A stretch of DNA of 64,000 bases, taken from positions 51,588,307 to 51,652,306 of the forward strand of contig CM060107.1 in NCBI GenBank assembly GCA_030522415.1, read 5' to 3'. The stretch comes from Channallabes apus. Taxonomy: Eukaryota > Chordata > Actinopteri > Siluriformes > Clariidae. Shown here piece after piece: positions 42,219 through 53,440 of this stretch. Positions within the stretch are counted from its first letter, which is position 1. The number at the start of each line of letters is the position of its first letter. The position numbers and the translations under genes were made by a program. Below the pieces are notes generated by a model. That model had not been told where the DNA came from, ran no database searches, and was given only the letters and a program-made list of their open reading frames with translations.

Positions 42219-45200
42219 ACGTCTCGGGTTACATTTCTGTAACCCTGTTCCCTGAAAGGCGGGAACGAGATGCTGCGTGAAAACGCTATGGGAACCAGTT
42301 TGTCGCGTTGCCGGTCGTTGAAGCATGCTGTGGAAACACGCCAAAGTTTTTGGCTATATATAACCTCGACAGGTGACGTCATCTGATTAGATGTAGGTGG
42401 AGGTTATAAAAACAGGTGAGCCGGCAACAACCTCAGATTAATTTGTCTGAACAGCCGTCCGGTCACGTTCCCTTTCAAGGCTACACTCGATGCTGCGTGA
42501 AAACGCTATGGGAACGAGAATACCAACGCCGCCGCACTACAGGTGTCTGGACCCCAAGGTTGTGTAGCGTGTGGCACAAAGCCGAGAAGGTCTCAGAACC
42601 ATGCCTGGGCAGCTAACTCGGGGCTTTGCCTGAGCCCGGAGTAGCATGAACATCCAGATTATAATGTAACGTAAATGTAATGTGTGCGGGGAGGAGCAAC
42701 CCTCCGTGTCACACAATTTGCTGCAGGGGAATACCTCTTGCTGGTGCAAAAGGAGGCGATCTCCCTGGTTGAATGAACCCTGATTCCTAGAGGCGAAGTG
42801 AGCCCACGCGCCTCATAGGAGAGGGCAATGGCATCTCTCACCCAGTATAGTGGTGCTCTGACTTACGCCACTGGCTCATGCGGTGGACGTACTGTAAATC
42901 TGAAGAGCACATACTGGACAGTAAGTGAAGTTTCTCCTGCTCGTTACAAATGGAACTTTTCGGGAAGATAGTTCAGTGAGGACGCGGATAAGTACATCTT
43001 GAGAGTACTAGGGCACAAGCCTGAGGACAAGCTTTTCCTGCCGAAACTCCAGCACTGAAACGTTTCGGCAGTGGACTGGGTCTGCCTGCTTATCACACAC
43101 TTGCTGCAGGGGAATACCTCTTGCTGGTGCAATAAACGAGGCGATCCTAGATCCAGAGTCAGGGAGTAGCAAAGGGGACATTTGCTGATCTTGCGAGGCA
43201 AAGCGGTCCACCTCTGCTGCATGAAATCTCACCGAGATTGACTGACTACTTCGGGGTGGGGTTTCCATTCCCCGTGTGTCAGAGATTGACTGGACAGTTA
43301 CAACTGCTCTCACATTCATATGCCCTGGAATGTAAATCGCGCTGAGGGACAGGAACCTGGTGCGCTAGCTATTCAGCGGCGCGAGCACAGTCCGCCCTGG
43401 CGATTAATATATGAGACTTGCCATAGTGATGTCCACCCACAATGGGACATGGCACTCTCAACCGCTGGAGGAAGTGCTTTAGGGCGAGAAATAGAGCCAT
43501 CATTTCGAGGCAATTGATGTGCCGTGCGAGAAGAAGGCCTCTCCAGCACCCTTGGGCTGGGACGGTCACCTAAGACCGCACCCCCCGCCTGTGAGGGAAG
43601 CATCTGTCGTTAGCATCTGCGACGACAAGACGAACTTAGAGTGGGACCCAGAGTCAGAACCCGGGGTCTGAACCACATAGGACGGGTACGAAGCACCTGG
43701 CGCGTAACCCCTGTTGGGGATTGGCCCTAGAGTGAAATCCCCTGTCTTAGCCACAACTGAAATGCTCTCATGGGCAGGCCCAAGGGTCACCGTGGATACG
43801 GCTGCCATAAGAGCTAAGATCTCTGAAAGTGATGGTCACTTTCTTGGTCTAGCTTGATTTCCTTGAGGGTGTTGTTAATGGATTCGACACGAGCGGGAGA
43901 CAGCTGTGCCCGCTTAGGATCGAATCTCATGTGACACCCAATCCTCAGAACAGGAAAGAGCACGCTTTCGTGGCGTTGGGTCTCAATCCTAAGAGACAAG
44001 ATGAGCTAGGACGACATGCTGATGTCGAAGCGCTAGCTAATGAGACTGGGCCAGCCAGTCGTCTATGTAATTCAAATATGGATTCCCTGGTAGTCGTAAG
44101 AGCCAGAACTACATCCATGCATTTTAATATGTGCTGGTGAGAAAGCTAGACCGACTGAAAGGACCCGATACTGGTAAGCTTGGCCCCCAAAAGCGAACCT
44201 CAGGTCTTTCCTGTGTTGTGGGAGTATTTCTATATGAAAGTAAGCGTCCTTCAATCGATTGTCACAAATCAATCGCTTGGTAGGATAGAGAGCAATCACG
44301 TTAACAGTCAACATTGAACTGTATTGTTTATTTTAGATAGCGGTACATCCCGCGAGATCTAAAAATTTGGGCGCAGCCCCCCGTTCCTCTGCCAAGGAAT
44401 ACTGATTATAGTAGTCTGACTCACTGTCTGGTAGGGGAACATGTTCCATGACCCCATACCCAGCAACTTCTGTCAGGAGATGTGCACCTTCCGGTTTCAT
44501 GGAAGTGGAGGCCACGCCATTGAAAACACAGAAGGTGAAGTGAGAACTGAATCCTGTAGTTCCTCTCTCCAGTGCTTAGTACCCAAGGAGATATACTTGG
44601 CAGTAGCTTCCACGCTGCCATTTTCTCATAAAAGGGCAAAAGTTTCGGCAGTTTGGTTAAAGGGGGGGGGGGTGTTAGATGTTCGGCATCCTGAAGCATG
44701 GCAGGAAAAACCGAAGAACTAACAGCCTATTGGAGACTGATGTTGCCCTAAACACCAGTGGTGGCGGAGCAAAACACCGACCTCCTGGGGGTGGCAGGGA
44801 GAACACTTATTCATTAAAAAGGAATTCTGGGTGCCTCTCCCTATTGGGGGGCCACCCCCATTTATTTTATTTTACACACACACAGGAAGTATAAGCTTAC
44901 CAGGGAGGATGATGTCCCAGGAGAGAGATAGCCTGTGAAGCGTCTCTGCTATCTGGGCGTCATCATACAATCCCGCGTTTCCACATCGACAATATTTAAA
45001 TAAACAAAAGTCGATGGCAGGAAAAACACAGCATGAATACAGCTTACTCCATGAAAGGGTTAACTCATATGAAGAGAGCTAAGAGGGGGGGAGCGTCATT
45101 GAGGCTCCGCCCTCCGGCCACCCGACGCTGCCACCCGGAGCTGCCGTCTACTGCTTGTTTTTTTTTTTTTTTTTTTTTTTTAAGTGCTTAAGGCTATTTT

Positions 45201-45682
45201 CATCTACGGTAAACAAGAGAGGAATCCTCGTGATGACAACGCGGAAGAAAGGAGTTTTCTTACCTCCGTCTGCCGCAGCTCTGTCAGATGCACGAGCTTT
45301 AAGCCAGGAATGCACGGCGGCTCGCAGCTTCTCACGGAATGCGCGGCGCGCGCAGCACTAGTCGAAGCAGTGTAGAGATCGCATTCCGATATGGATTATC
45401 ACACACGGAGGGATTTAAACTCGTCAAATTGGTGAGTTAAACACCTTATTATTTTGCTGGTTTATCACAAGCACGCTTCACAACAAGGCTCTGAAGACAA
45501 ATGATCTGAGGTTGTTGCCGGCTCACCTGTTTTTATAACCTCCACCTACATCTAATCAGATGACATCACCTGTCGAGGTTATATATGGCATGTTTTCACA
45601 GCATGCTTCAACGACCGGCAACGCGACAAACTGGTTCCCATAGCATTTTCACGCAGCATCGAGTGTAGCCTTGAAAGGGAAC
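42219..45682 (-). mobile_element. DIRS-type tyrosine-recombinase retrotransposon, copy A (degenerate)
   Basis: The inverted terminal repeats (42219-42450 and about 45500-45682, inverse orientation) share CACCTACATCTAATCAGATG, a TATATATAACC box and GGTCGTTGAAGCATGC. An internal complementary region (42467-42515) is the complement of the outermost right end (45634-45682) with one mismatch. Minus-strand coding fragments: RT start (DSESDYYNQYSLAEERGAA, about 44400), RT palm (NRLKDAYFHIEILPQHRKDL then RFAFGGQAYQYRVLSVGL, about 44130-44260), RNase H (LTTDASLTGGG, about 43580) and recombinase end (SPLGIRVHSTREIAS, about 42770). All frames are broken. DIRS elements integrate with a tyrosine recombinase and leave no target duplication. 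Confidence 0.8.
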
Positions 45683-46737
45683 AATACAGTGGTGTCAGTT
45701 CGGACTAGGCAGAGAGCTCATTTAGTAAATGTACAGCTAAACAATATGTTAACTGTGGCCGTTAATGTTAAGTTAATATTATGCCAAGTCGTCACAAATA
45801 AAACACTGCATGGGAAACGGCGTTTGTCGTGTTACTTGCAGTGCACTATGTAAACAAGATATTGTAAACAAGATAACGTTAACTAGATAAGTAATAATTT
45901 AATCGCTAATATAGCAGATTCATGGAAAATTACATCAGTAATCAGCATTTTTTCCGCAAATAATTTATGAATGAGTCTGCATCAACTACATTAAAGAGAA
46001 TCGCTTTATTTAAAGTGAATAAAATACCCAACTTACTGGAGTTCAACATTAATTGAGCCGCAGCTACACACCTGACCTGAACTGGGAAAGCAGGCATTGG
46101 GCCAAACCACTGTGAGGAAGCGGAGGGGGAACTCAACTGGCTCTAACTGCATTTTTTGCATTATTTCTACTACTGTGTACCTTGTTTTTCTGAGAGATTC
46201 ATATTTTGAGCAGCTACACTGTCACGGGTCCACTACACAGCCATGACTTGCATTCTTGAGGGCAGAGTCCAGACATGTGCAGACATTATGTAATCTCTTC
46301 ACGCTCCCACTAGCCAGGATGATCCATAAGCACAACATTTCCTTCTATAGATACTTTCACAGATTTTTAATGGTTTCTGGAATATTCTGATTAAAGCTTT
46401 ATTAATTTACTTTATTTTTCTGTTTTCATGTATATACTGTATTCTCATTTAATCATTTGTTTGCATATTTTTATATTAGATAAAAAAAATTTCAATTTAT
46501 TGTTTTAAATGTTGACTTTCTGTGAAGCATTTTGTTTTCTGTTTTTAAAAATGAAGATAATGATTATGGAATGTGTGTAAGTTGAGCCCAGATTAGTGTA
46601 TCAGCTCAGGGATTCAGACACAGACTCGAATGTTATATGGTGCAGTTTAGAGTTTTATTTTGCCCCAGAAGGAATTGTGTCCAAGAAAGGGTTAATAGAG
46701 GAACATTCATGACCTCTGTCCTTGTGCTCCTCCTTTT

Positions 46738-46768
<31 letters not shown>

Positions 46769-46791
46769 TACACACATACACAACCAGGAAG
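45683..46791. other. intergenic, upstream of the finTRIM gene
   Basis: No coding frame with support. An (AC)n patch lies at 46750-46783. The promoter of the downstream gene is expected in the last few hundred bases. Confidence 0.35.
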
Positions 46792-46826
46792 TGACGTTTC
46801 ATTTTTAGAAGAAACGAAACTGACAG
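46792..46826 (+). promoter_or_regulatory. IRF/ISRE-like motif cluster upstream of finTRIM
   Basis: GACGTTTCATTTTTAGAAG followed by AAACGAAACTGAC, 45-80 bp before the start codon. AAACGAAACT is close to the interferon-response core but with one base less between the GAAA units than the GAAANNGAAA consensus; the complement of ACGTTTCATTTTT (AAAAATGAAACGT) fits it. FinTRIM genes as a family were described as virus- and interferon-induced in fish. Activity here is inferred. Confidence 0.4.
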
Positions 46827-46870
46827 TCTCTCTCTCTCGCTCTCTCTACTTCGGTGTGAGTTTAGGGAAA

Positions 46871-47812
46871 ATGGCTGAGGCCAGTATTTCAGTAGATCAG
46901 GATCAGTTCATCTGTCCAGTGTGTCTGGATCTCCTGAAGGATCCGGTGTCTCTCCCCTGTGGTCACAGTTTCTGTAAGGTGTGTATTGATGACTGCTGGG
47001 ATCAGGAGGATAAGAGTGGAGTTTATAGATGTCCTCAGTGCAGAGACACTTTCACTCCAAGGCCTGTTCTACGCAGAAATAACATGCTGGCTGAAGTGGT
47101 GGAGAAACTGAAGAAGAAGACTGAAGTCCAAGCTGCTTCTCCTGCTCACTGTTACGCTGGACCTGGAGATGTGGAGTGTGATTTCTGCACCGGGAGAAAA
47201 CACAAAGCCGTCAAGTCCTGTCTGATGTGTCTGGCCTCCTTTTGTGAAACTCATCTGAAACCTCACTATGAAGTTCCTTCCTGGAAAAAGCACAGTTTAG
47301 TGGAAGCTTCTGGAAATCTAGAAGAGAAGATCTGCTCTGAGCATGATGAAGTGTTGAAGATCTACTGTCGTACTGACCGACGCTTCATCTGTTATCTGTG
47401 TGTGACGGATGAACACAGAAGCCACGACACTGTCTCAGTTAAAGCTTACAGAACTGAAAAACAGGTGAGAAACTGTCCTTTTACACTTTAATAAGGTTCT
47501 CCATAGAACCCAAGTGAACTTTAACCCTTTATCTGAAGTTAATATTCATACACTGAACTCATAACCTCATGATGCATAAAGAGTGAAATGTGTTTTATTT
47601 GTCCTCAGAGTGAGTTAAAGGAGCAGCAGATGAAATCCCAGCAGAGAATCCAGGAGAAGCAGAAGAAGGTGGAGGAGCTGAAACAGGCTGTGAACACTAT
47701 AAAGGTGAGCAGTGAGCAGAGACAGAGCTGCTCCTAGAAACACACACAACATGGACAACATGGAGACATTTAGAGTCGCAGTAAGAGAGGGAATGATAGA
47801 TGAGCTTTAAAT

Positions 47813-47875
<63 letters not shown>

Positions 47876-48120
47876 CAGCTGAGTGCACAGACAGCAGTGG
47901 AGGACAGTGAGAGGATCTTTACTGAGCTGATCAGCTTCATGGAGAAAAAGCGCTCGGAGGTGACGGAGCTGATCAGAGATCAGGAGAAGACTGAACTGAG
48001 TCGAGCTGAACGACTCCTGGAGCAACTGGAGCAGGAGATTGCTGATCTTCAGAGGAGACTCACTGAGCTGGAGCAGCTTTCACACACACACGATCACATC
48101 CAGTTCCTCCAGGTAACTAA

Positions 48121-48155
<35 letters not shown>

Positions 48156-48571
48156 CTGTCTGTATAATCACATGTATATTTCTCCTCCTTTCTCCTTCTC
48201 CATGATGTTTTTCTTTCTCTCTGTAGAGTCTCCAGTCTCTCAGTGTCTCTTCTGGACGTGAGGACTCACCCAGCATCACTGTCAATCAACATCTCTCATT
48301 TGATGGAGTGAGGAAATCTCTCTCTGATCTGAAAAAGAGACTCGAGGAATTCTGCCAGGAGGAGTTCATCAAAATCCCTCGACATGGTGAGAGAAATTGT
48401 CCTGCTCTGAAATCTTTACTTTCACAAACTGTAGGACTTTAAACTGTTTCTGTCTTTTACAGCAGCTGATTTTTCCGTCTCCATTTTGTTTCTGTGTCTC
48501 CACAGCTGCAGCAGTTCAGATGATTTTACCCTCAGAACCAAAGAGCAGAGAAGATTTTCTACACTGTACGT

Positions 48572-48620
<49 letters not shown>

Positions 48621-49199
48621 ATCCTGTGATTAATATCTAACATGTTGACATTTTTCATGTGTTTAGATTTCTGTGATCTGACTCTGGATCCCAACACAGT
48701 AAATTATGACCTCATTCTGTCTGAGAAGAACAGAGCGGTGACGTGCAGTGAGAGAAAGCAGACGTACTCTGATCATCCAGAGAGATTTAACATCTTCAGT
48801 CAGGTGTTGTGTAAGGAGAGTGTGTGTGGACGCTGTTACTGGGAGGTGGAGTGGAGCGGTGAGGGATGTGTGTCAATATCAGTCTCATACAAAGACATCA
48901 GCAGGAAAGGAGCGGGTGCTGAGTGTGTGTTTGGATACAACAATCAGTCCTGGAGTCTGCAGTGTTCTTCTTCTTCTCTCTGTTTCTGGCACAACGACAT
49001 TGGGACTGATCTCGGAGCTCCATCATCCTCCAGAATAGGAGTGTATGTGGATCACAGTGCAGGAACTCTGTCCTTCTACAGCGTCTCTGACACGATGAAG
49101 CTCCTCCACAGAGTCCACACCACATTCACTCAGCCTCTGTACGCTGGATTCCGGCTCGGCTCTTCTGGATCAACTGTGAGATTTTGTGATCCAGAATAA
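46871..49199 (+). CDS. ftr: finTRIM-type E3 ubiquitin ligase (RING/B-box/coiled-coil/PRY-SPRY)
   Basis: Six coding exons with GT/AG junctions: 46871-47464, 47609-47704, 47879-48112, 48227-48386, 48506-48565 and 48667-49199. They total 1677 nt, 558 residues, no frame break. Start MAEASISVDQDQ with Kozak GGGAAAATGG; an in-frame upstream ATG at 46637 adds a repeat-derived leader and is not preferred. The RING spans residues 15-57 (C15/C18, C30-G-H32, C35/C38, C54/C57), B-box 1 about 103-141, B-box 2 155-185 (C155/H158, C166/D169, C174/C177, H182/H185). Exons 2-4 (32, 78 and 53 codons; the 96- and 234-nt exons are TRIM-typical) form a coiled coil, and exon 6 is PRY (LTLDPNTVNYDL) plus SPRY (CYWEVEW..., YAGFRLG). 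RING recruits E2 enzymes and SPRY gives target recognition. Exact paralogue identity is open. Confidence 0.93.
47815..47873. repeat. (GT)n microsatellite in finTRIM intron 2
   Basis: A GT run of about 59 bp ending five bases before the acceptor (TGTAACAG) of exon 3, so it replaces the usual pyrimidine tract. Introns 3 and 5 carry (AC)n tracts at about 48121-48156 and 48575-48618. Confidence 0.9.
48575..48618. repeat. (AC)n microsatellite in finTRIM intron 5
   Basis: An AC run starting nine bases after the donor of exon 5 (ACACT|gtacgtgtaac) in an intron of only 101 nt. Confidence 0.9.
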
Positions 49200-49238
49200 A
49201 ATGCTCCTGGTTTCTTCTTTTCATATGAAACTTACTGA

Positions 49239-49244
49239 AATAAA
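49239..49244 (+). terminator. polyadenylation signal of finTRIM
   Basis: AATAAA lies 40 bp after the stop codon. A further ATAAAATAAAACA lies near 49328. No other gene competes for it. Confidence 0.5.
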
Positions 49245-49689
49245 GGTTTAATATGAAATGTTCACTAATACTGTTCTCTTCTGTCCTCTGTCTTGTTGGA
49301 CATTTGGATGTTGTAATTGTGACTATTATAAAATAAAACAACATGTGTGTAAGCAGAGTGTGTGTCCACAGTAGCAGTGGATGTGTGTGTGCAGTTTGCT
49401 GCAGTGGTTTGGACATTTACACATTTCTGTTTATTGTGGGATTTTTGGAATTGGCATGAGTGTTCTGAAGATTCTCAGTGCGTCCAGGATGGATTATAAA
49501 ATGTTACAGATCCCTAACTAGTGCACTACATGCTGTTATAACACACATAATCACCAGAGGAGGCTGTAAAAAAGTGTAAAATATCACTGCTGAGGGAGAA
49601 ACACTGAGTTTACACAGGGTCTTTACTGTAATCTTCACATCATATATTAGCTTTATATTTTACAGTTAGCACAACAGAACATTTAAAAC

Positions 49690-49911
49690 TTCATGGTAAA
49701 GGGTTTAAACAATGTTTTCCATCCATGCTCAATGAACCATAATCAATTAATTAACATGCACCTGTGGAATGGTCGTTAAGACCTTAACAGCTTACAGAAA
49801 GTAGGCATTTAAGGTCAGAGTTGTAAAAACGCAGGACACCAAAGAGACTCGTCTACCGACTGTGAAAAACACCCAAAGAAAGATACCCAGGGTCGCTGGT
49901 CATCTGCGTTA
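49690..49911 (+). mobile_element. Tc1/mariner-like 5' fragment
   Basis: The leader block CATGCACCTGTGGAATGGTC ... GAAAAACACCCAAAGAAAGA followed by ATACCCAGGGTCGCTGGTCA resembles the 5' leader and first codons of a widespread fish Tc1-like family, with the start ATG changed to ATA. It stops at 49911. Confidence 0.45.
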
Positions 49912-50729
49912 TAAATATTAATTTATTTGGTCTATTCCATCCATGTTCTGAAACACCCAGGCCCCCCCCCCCCTTCCCCGCCCCCAAACCCTTCACTTTT
50001 AATAGAGATATTGAACCTTATTGATTCTTTCTCGATGCAGCAAATTAAAAATAATTTCCATGAATGAATAGAAGGAAGAAGAAAAGGCGAAGCTGAAAGT
50101 TATGCAAAAGAAGGAAAAATCTTTAGAGGTAAATGCTGTGAAATGCTTCAAATGAACAGATTATGGCTTTGGCGTGAAGGAAAGTTCCAGTTCCGCTCTG
50201 ACGGCTCTAACATTACGGTCAGGGACAGCGAGACTCGATCCAGCAGCCCATCACATCCCACATCATAATACACTGGCTCATTATAGTGGAGATTCATTTT
50301 TAAAACTACTTACTAGTATAAAAATATAACACAATACAAAAACGTAAAAAAAAAATAAAAAAAAGAGGATATATTGGGTCATATTTGTAAAACAAAGAAA
50401 TAAAGAACAATAAGACATACAACATATAAAACTACCTATAAAGACAATATTTTCAGTGTCCAGTAGCACCAGTCTCACAGAGACCCAGGAGGCTTATAAA
50501 CAGTTTGACAGCTAAATGAGACATTCGGGCAGTATTATAGTTTATTTATTTATTTATTTATTTATTTCAAAAGATACAAGTCTCTTATTGAGTCACAAGA
50601 GCATTAAAAAGCATTCATTATTCAAAGTTATTCAAAGTTAATCAGTGTAAAGTTAGTATGATTTGGAAAGTGCTATAACTCCACCTGCCACAGTTTCATC
50701 CTAGTGGAACAATCTGACTACATGTGCAG
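49912..50729. other. no gene seen
   Basis: Intergenic DNA with a C-rich patch (49960-49990) and (TTTA)n at about 50541-50566. No supportable frame. Confidence 0.3.
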
Positions 50730-50788
50730 TGCCATGGAAAAGTATTTGCCCCTTCCTGATTTTTTTCTTTGCATATTTGTCACACTTG
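50730..50788. mobile_element. Tc1 terminal-repeat fragment
   Basis: CAGTGCCATGGAAAAGTATT then TGCCCCTTCCTGATTTTTTT ... TGTCACACTT parallels the termini of the 10020 family (GAAAAACTATTTGCCCCCTTCCTGAT). Only the outer ~58 bp remain. Confidence 0.5.
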
Positions 50789-50865
50789 TATGGGTGGAAT
50801 TTCACCTAAACACTTTATGAGGAAAAGACAAATTGGCCTTTTTGTTTGTGAGATATCATGAATCT

Positions 50866-51085
50866 TTGGTGATGTGATGGAACGGGGGCTTCGTGCCCTG
50901 GATGTGCATCTCACAAATCTCCATCAACTGCAAGACGCTCTCGTATCAATATGGACCAACATTTCTACAGAATGCTTTCAGCACCTTGTTGAATCAATGC
51001 CACGTAGAATTAAGGCAGTTCTGAAAGCGAAAGGGGGTCAAACACCGTATTAGTATGGGGTTCCTAATAATCCTTTAGGTGACTG
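50866..51085 (+). pseudogene. Tc1 transposase C-terminal fragment and right terminal repeat
   Basis: The frame from about 50868 reads RGLRALDVHLTNLHQLQDAL, VSIWTNISTECFQHLVESMP, RRIKAVLKAKGGQTPY then stop at about 51052. It is followed at once by AGTATGGGGTTCCTAATAAT CCTTTAGGTGACTGTA, the terminal repeat. Everything upstream of the third catalytic residue is absent. Confidence 0.7.
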
Positions 51086-51269
51086 TACTGTATGTTCAGT
51101 GATACTTCAAGTAATATGTTTAAATATCATTGATTTCTGCATTGTGTTATATTTTGATACCAGTAACTGGTGTTAAAAATTTATCTTGACATTAATGGAT
51201 CAATGTATTATGATGTGGGCTGCTCTGGGCCAGGACGTCCAGGGCCACTTTTTGGTCCCAGTCCACCCC

Positions 51270-51463
51270 TGGCATATACTGTCCTAATACTTTTGGCCAC
51301 CACTGTGTACCTCTCTCTCTCTCTCTCTCTCTCTTTCATGTGTGTGTGAGAGACAAACATCAGTTTTGGTCTCTTTAAACTTTGACTAAATTCTTTATAT
51401 CACAGTAAAATGACTAGAATATCTGACGTATATAATTAGAGTAACACACTGCAGGTGCACTAT
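51270..51463. repeat. repeat shared with 14040-14245
   Basis: Same order of blocks as at 14040 with an expanded CT tract (51305-51334). Ends at GCAGGTGCACT where the first locus has the orphan exon's donor; here ATT-repeats and a SINE follow. Confidence 0.6.
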
Positions 51464-51493
51464 TATTATTATTATTATAATTTATAGTATTAT

Positions 51494-51877
51494 TATTCAT
51501 TCATTCATTCATTCATCTTCTACACTGCTTTATCCTGTATTTAGGGTCACGGGGACCTGGAGCCTATCCCAGGAGACTCAGGGCACGAGGCAGGGTACAC
51601 CCTGGACTGCGTGCCAATCCATCGCAGAGCACACACACACACACACACACACACACTCATTCACACACTATAGTCAATTTGGGAACGCCAATTAGCCTAA
51701 TCTGCATGTCTTTGGACTGTGGGAGGAAACCGGAGTACCCGGAGGAAACTCACCAAGCACGGGGAGAACATGCAAACTCCATGCACACAGAGCCGGGAAT
51801 CGAGCCTGGCCGGGGAATCGAACCCGGACCCTGGAGGTGCAAGGCGACAGTGCTAACCACTACACCACCGTGCCGCC
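51494..51877 (-). mobile_element. tRNA-derived SINE (minus orientation), copy 3, full length
   Basis: The complete version of the SINE at 8094: head GGCGGCACGGTGGTGTAGTG at 51877, B box GGGTTCGATTCCCC, and a 3' tail running through AGGATAAAGCAGTGTAGAAG to (ATGA)n at 51494-51517. Its ends sit in an ATT-rich tract, which blurs the target duplication. Confidence 0.88.
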
Positions 51878-52199
51878 ACTATTATTTTATTATTATTTTT
51901 TTTTTTAAAGGGACATCAGCTGACACTCCAGTCAGTAATGAAATCCTTGCTTGTCTAAGCACGCTAACCACAGTGAGATTTTTTCCTTCCCAGTTACAGT
52001 GACTACCAAATTTTCAACTGTCAAAACATGTCTGTCTATGCAAACCCAAAACACATTAATCTCATGGAAAGAAAGGGACGTTATCCATTGGCAAGCTGTC
52101 AAACCCGTTGCTACTGTAGCTGTCAAATTATCTGTCAAACTTGTTGCCTCCAAACCAACATATGTTCTCCACCACAGGACACTCCGGCACCTCAGAACA
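51878..52199. other. no gene assigned; possibly gypsy gag/pol debris
   Basis: Precedes the gypsy integrase remnant in the same orientation; frames are short and unrecognised. Confidence 0.25.
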
Positions 52200-52620
52200 T
52201 ATCAGCTCCTCCTGACTAAGAACTGGGGGCTCAGCATGTACACAAGTATTCACTACTACAGGACATCTCTTCCTGTGTAGCTTGTGTTGGAGCCATAATT
52301 CCTGCTTGTTGGTAAACTCACGCTTCTACCCACATCCTAAAGATCTTGTCCACATATACTGTAGCAAATGACATCATCGACTTCCCTCCCTCACAGAATA
52401 ACACCTCCATAATGGTCATCATCTATACATCTTGTTCCCCTGCAAAATATCCAGACCACTTTTACAGCATGTTTTAGATACGACACCATTCCAGAGAATA
52501 TTGTCAAAATAATTTAGGGTTTCAGGGAGTTTGACACCCAGCTACCAACCTGAAGCCAAAGGTCAAGTAGAACAGGCAAATCAAAAGGTAGCCTGGCTTC
52601 ATAGAACAAACTGCATATAA
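52200..52620 (+). pseudogene. Ty3/gypsy integrase remnant
   Basis: In shifting frames: DIIDFPPSQNNTSIMVII (about 52370-52425; core motif around the first catalytic Asp region), FYSMF then IPENIVK, and PSYQPEAKGQVEQANQKVAW (about 52535-52605), which matches the SGYHPQSNGQVERxNQ motif of gypsy integrases. The catalytic core between these blocks is deleted. No LTRs were found. Confidence 0.6.
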
Positions 52621-52989
52621 ACATCAATTAAACCTCATGTTGTGTTCGTTTGTGGTTACACTTACTTTTGACCGGACATTTTATTTCATTATAAATTCAC
52701 AATAATACATATATTATCACCTAATGTTGAACTAGATAATTTTTTTTATCAACTTCAGCTCTTTTAAACATTACAAGTTTTGAACTTGTATTTGCTGTGT
52801 GTGTCCTGCAGGCCTTATTTACCTGAGCTCATGCCACCTATTTATTAATTTTTTTTATATATGAAAACAAAAGCCCAAATGTACACAAGGAAAACTATAT
52901 TACAAATATAATGCTTGATAATGCTTGACCCCTACACTGTATGAACATGTTTACAATTTTAAAGAAGCCCTAATTAAAAAAAAAAAAAA
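52621..52989. other. no gene seen
   Basis: AT-rich spacer ending in an A run (52977-52992) just before the TRIM exon relic. Confidence 0.3.
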
Positions 52990-52991
52990 AA

Positions 52992-53040
52992 ACTTGAAGA
53001 AGTCTGCCAGGAGGAATTCATAAAAATTCCTGAACATGGT
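52992..53040 (+). pseudogene. finTRIM exon 4 relic
   Basis: AACTTGAAGAAGTCTGCCAG then GAGGAATTCATAAAAATTCC then TGAACATG|gtaaga encodes LEEVCQEEFIKIPEH. It matches the 3' end of exon 4 of the intact gene (LEEFCQEEFIKIPRH at 48339-48386), with the splice donor in the same place. Nothing else of the gene remains next to it. Confidence 0.8.
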
Positions 53041-53242
53041 AAGAGTAGCCGATTCAATACGATAATGTGAAAGACTGTGAAAACAATGAAATTGATACAT
53101 GATAAATCAAATTGAACTAATTAAACAAATATCACACGTGATTTTATAGAGTGCATATTTGTCAATCATCATATTAAGTTTCTGAGGAACAGCTCACTCT
53201 GTAAGGAATATAGTTCATATTACCTGAAGGAAATAAATATGA

Positions 53243-53440
<198 letters not shown>

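Noticed and set aside
46637..46870. Upstream start (ATG 46637) for the finTRIM protein
   Set aside because: The extra 78 residues are low-complexity repeat-derived (HTHTHTYTHT) and the family starts at MAEASISV with a better Kozak context.
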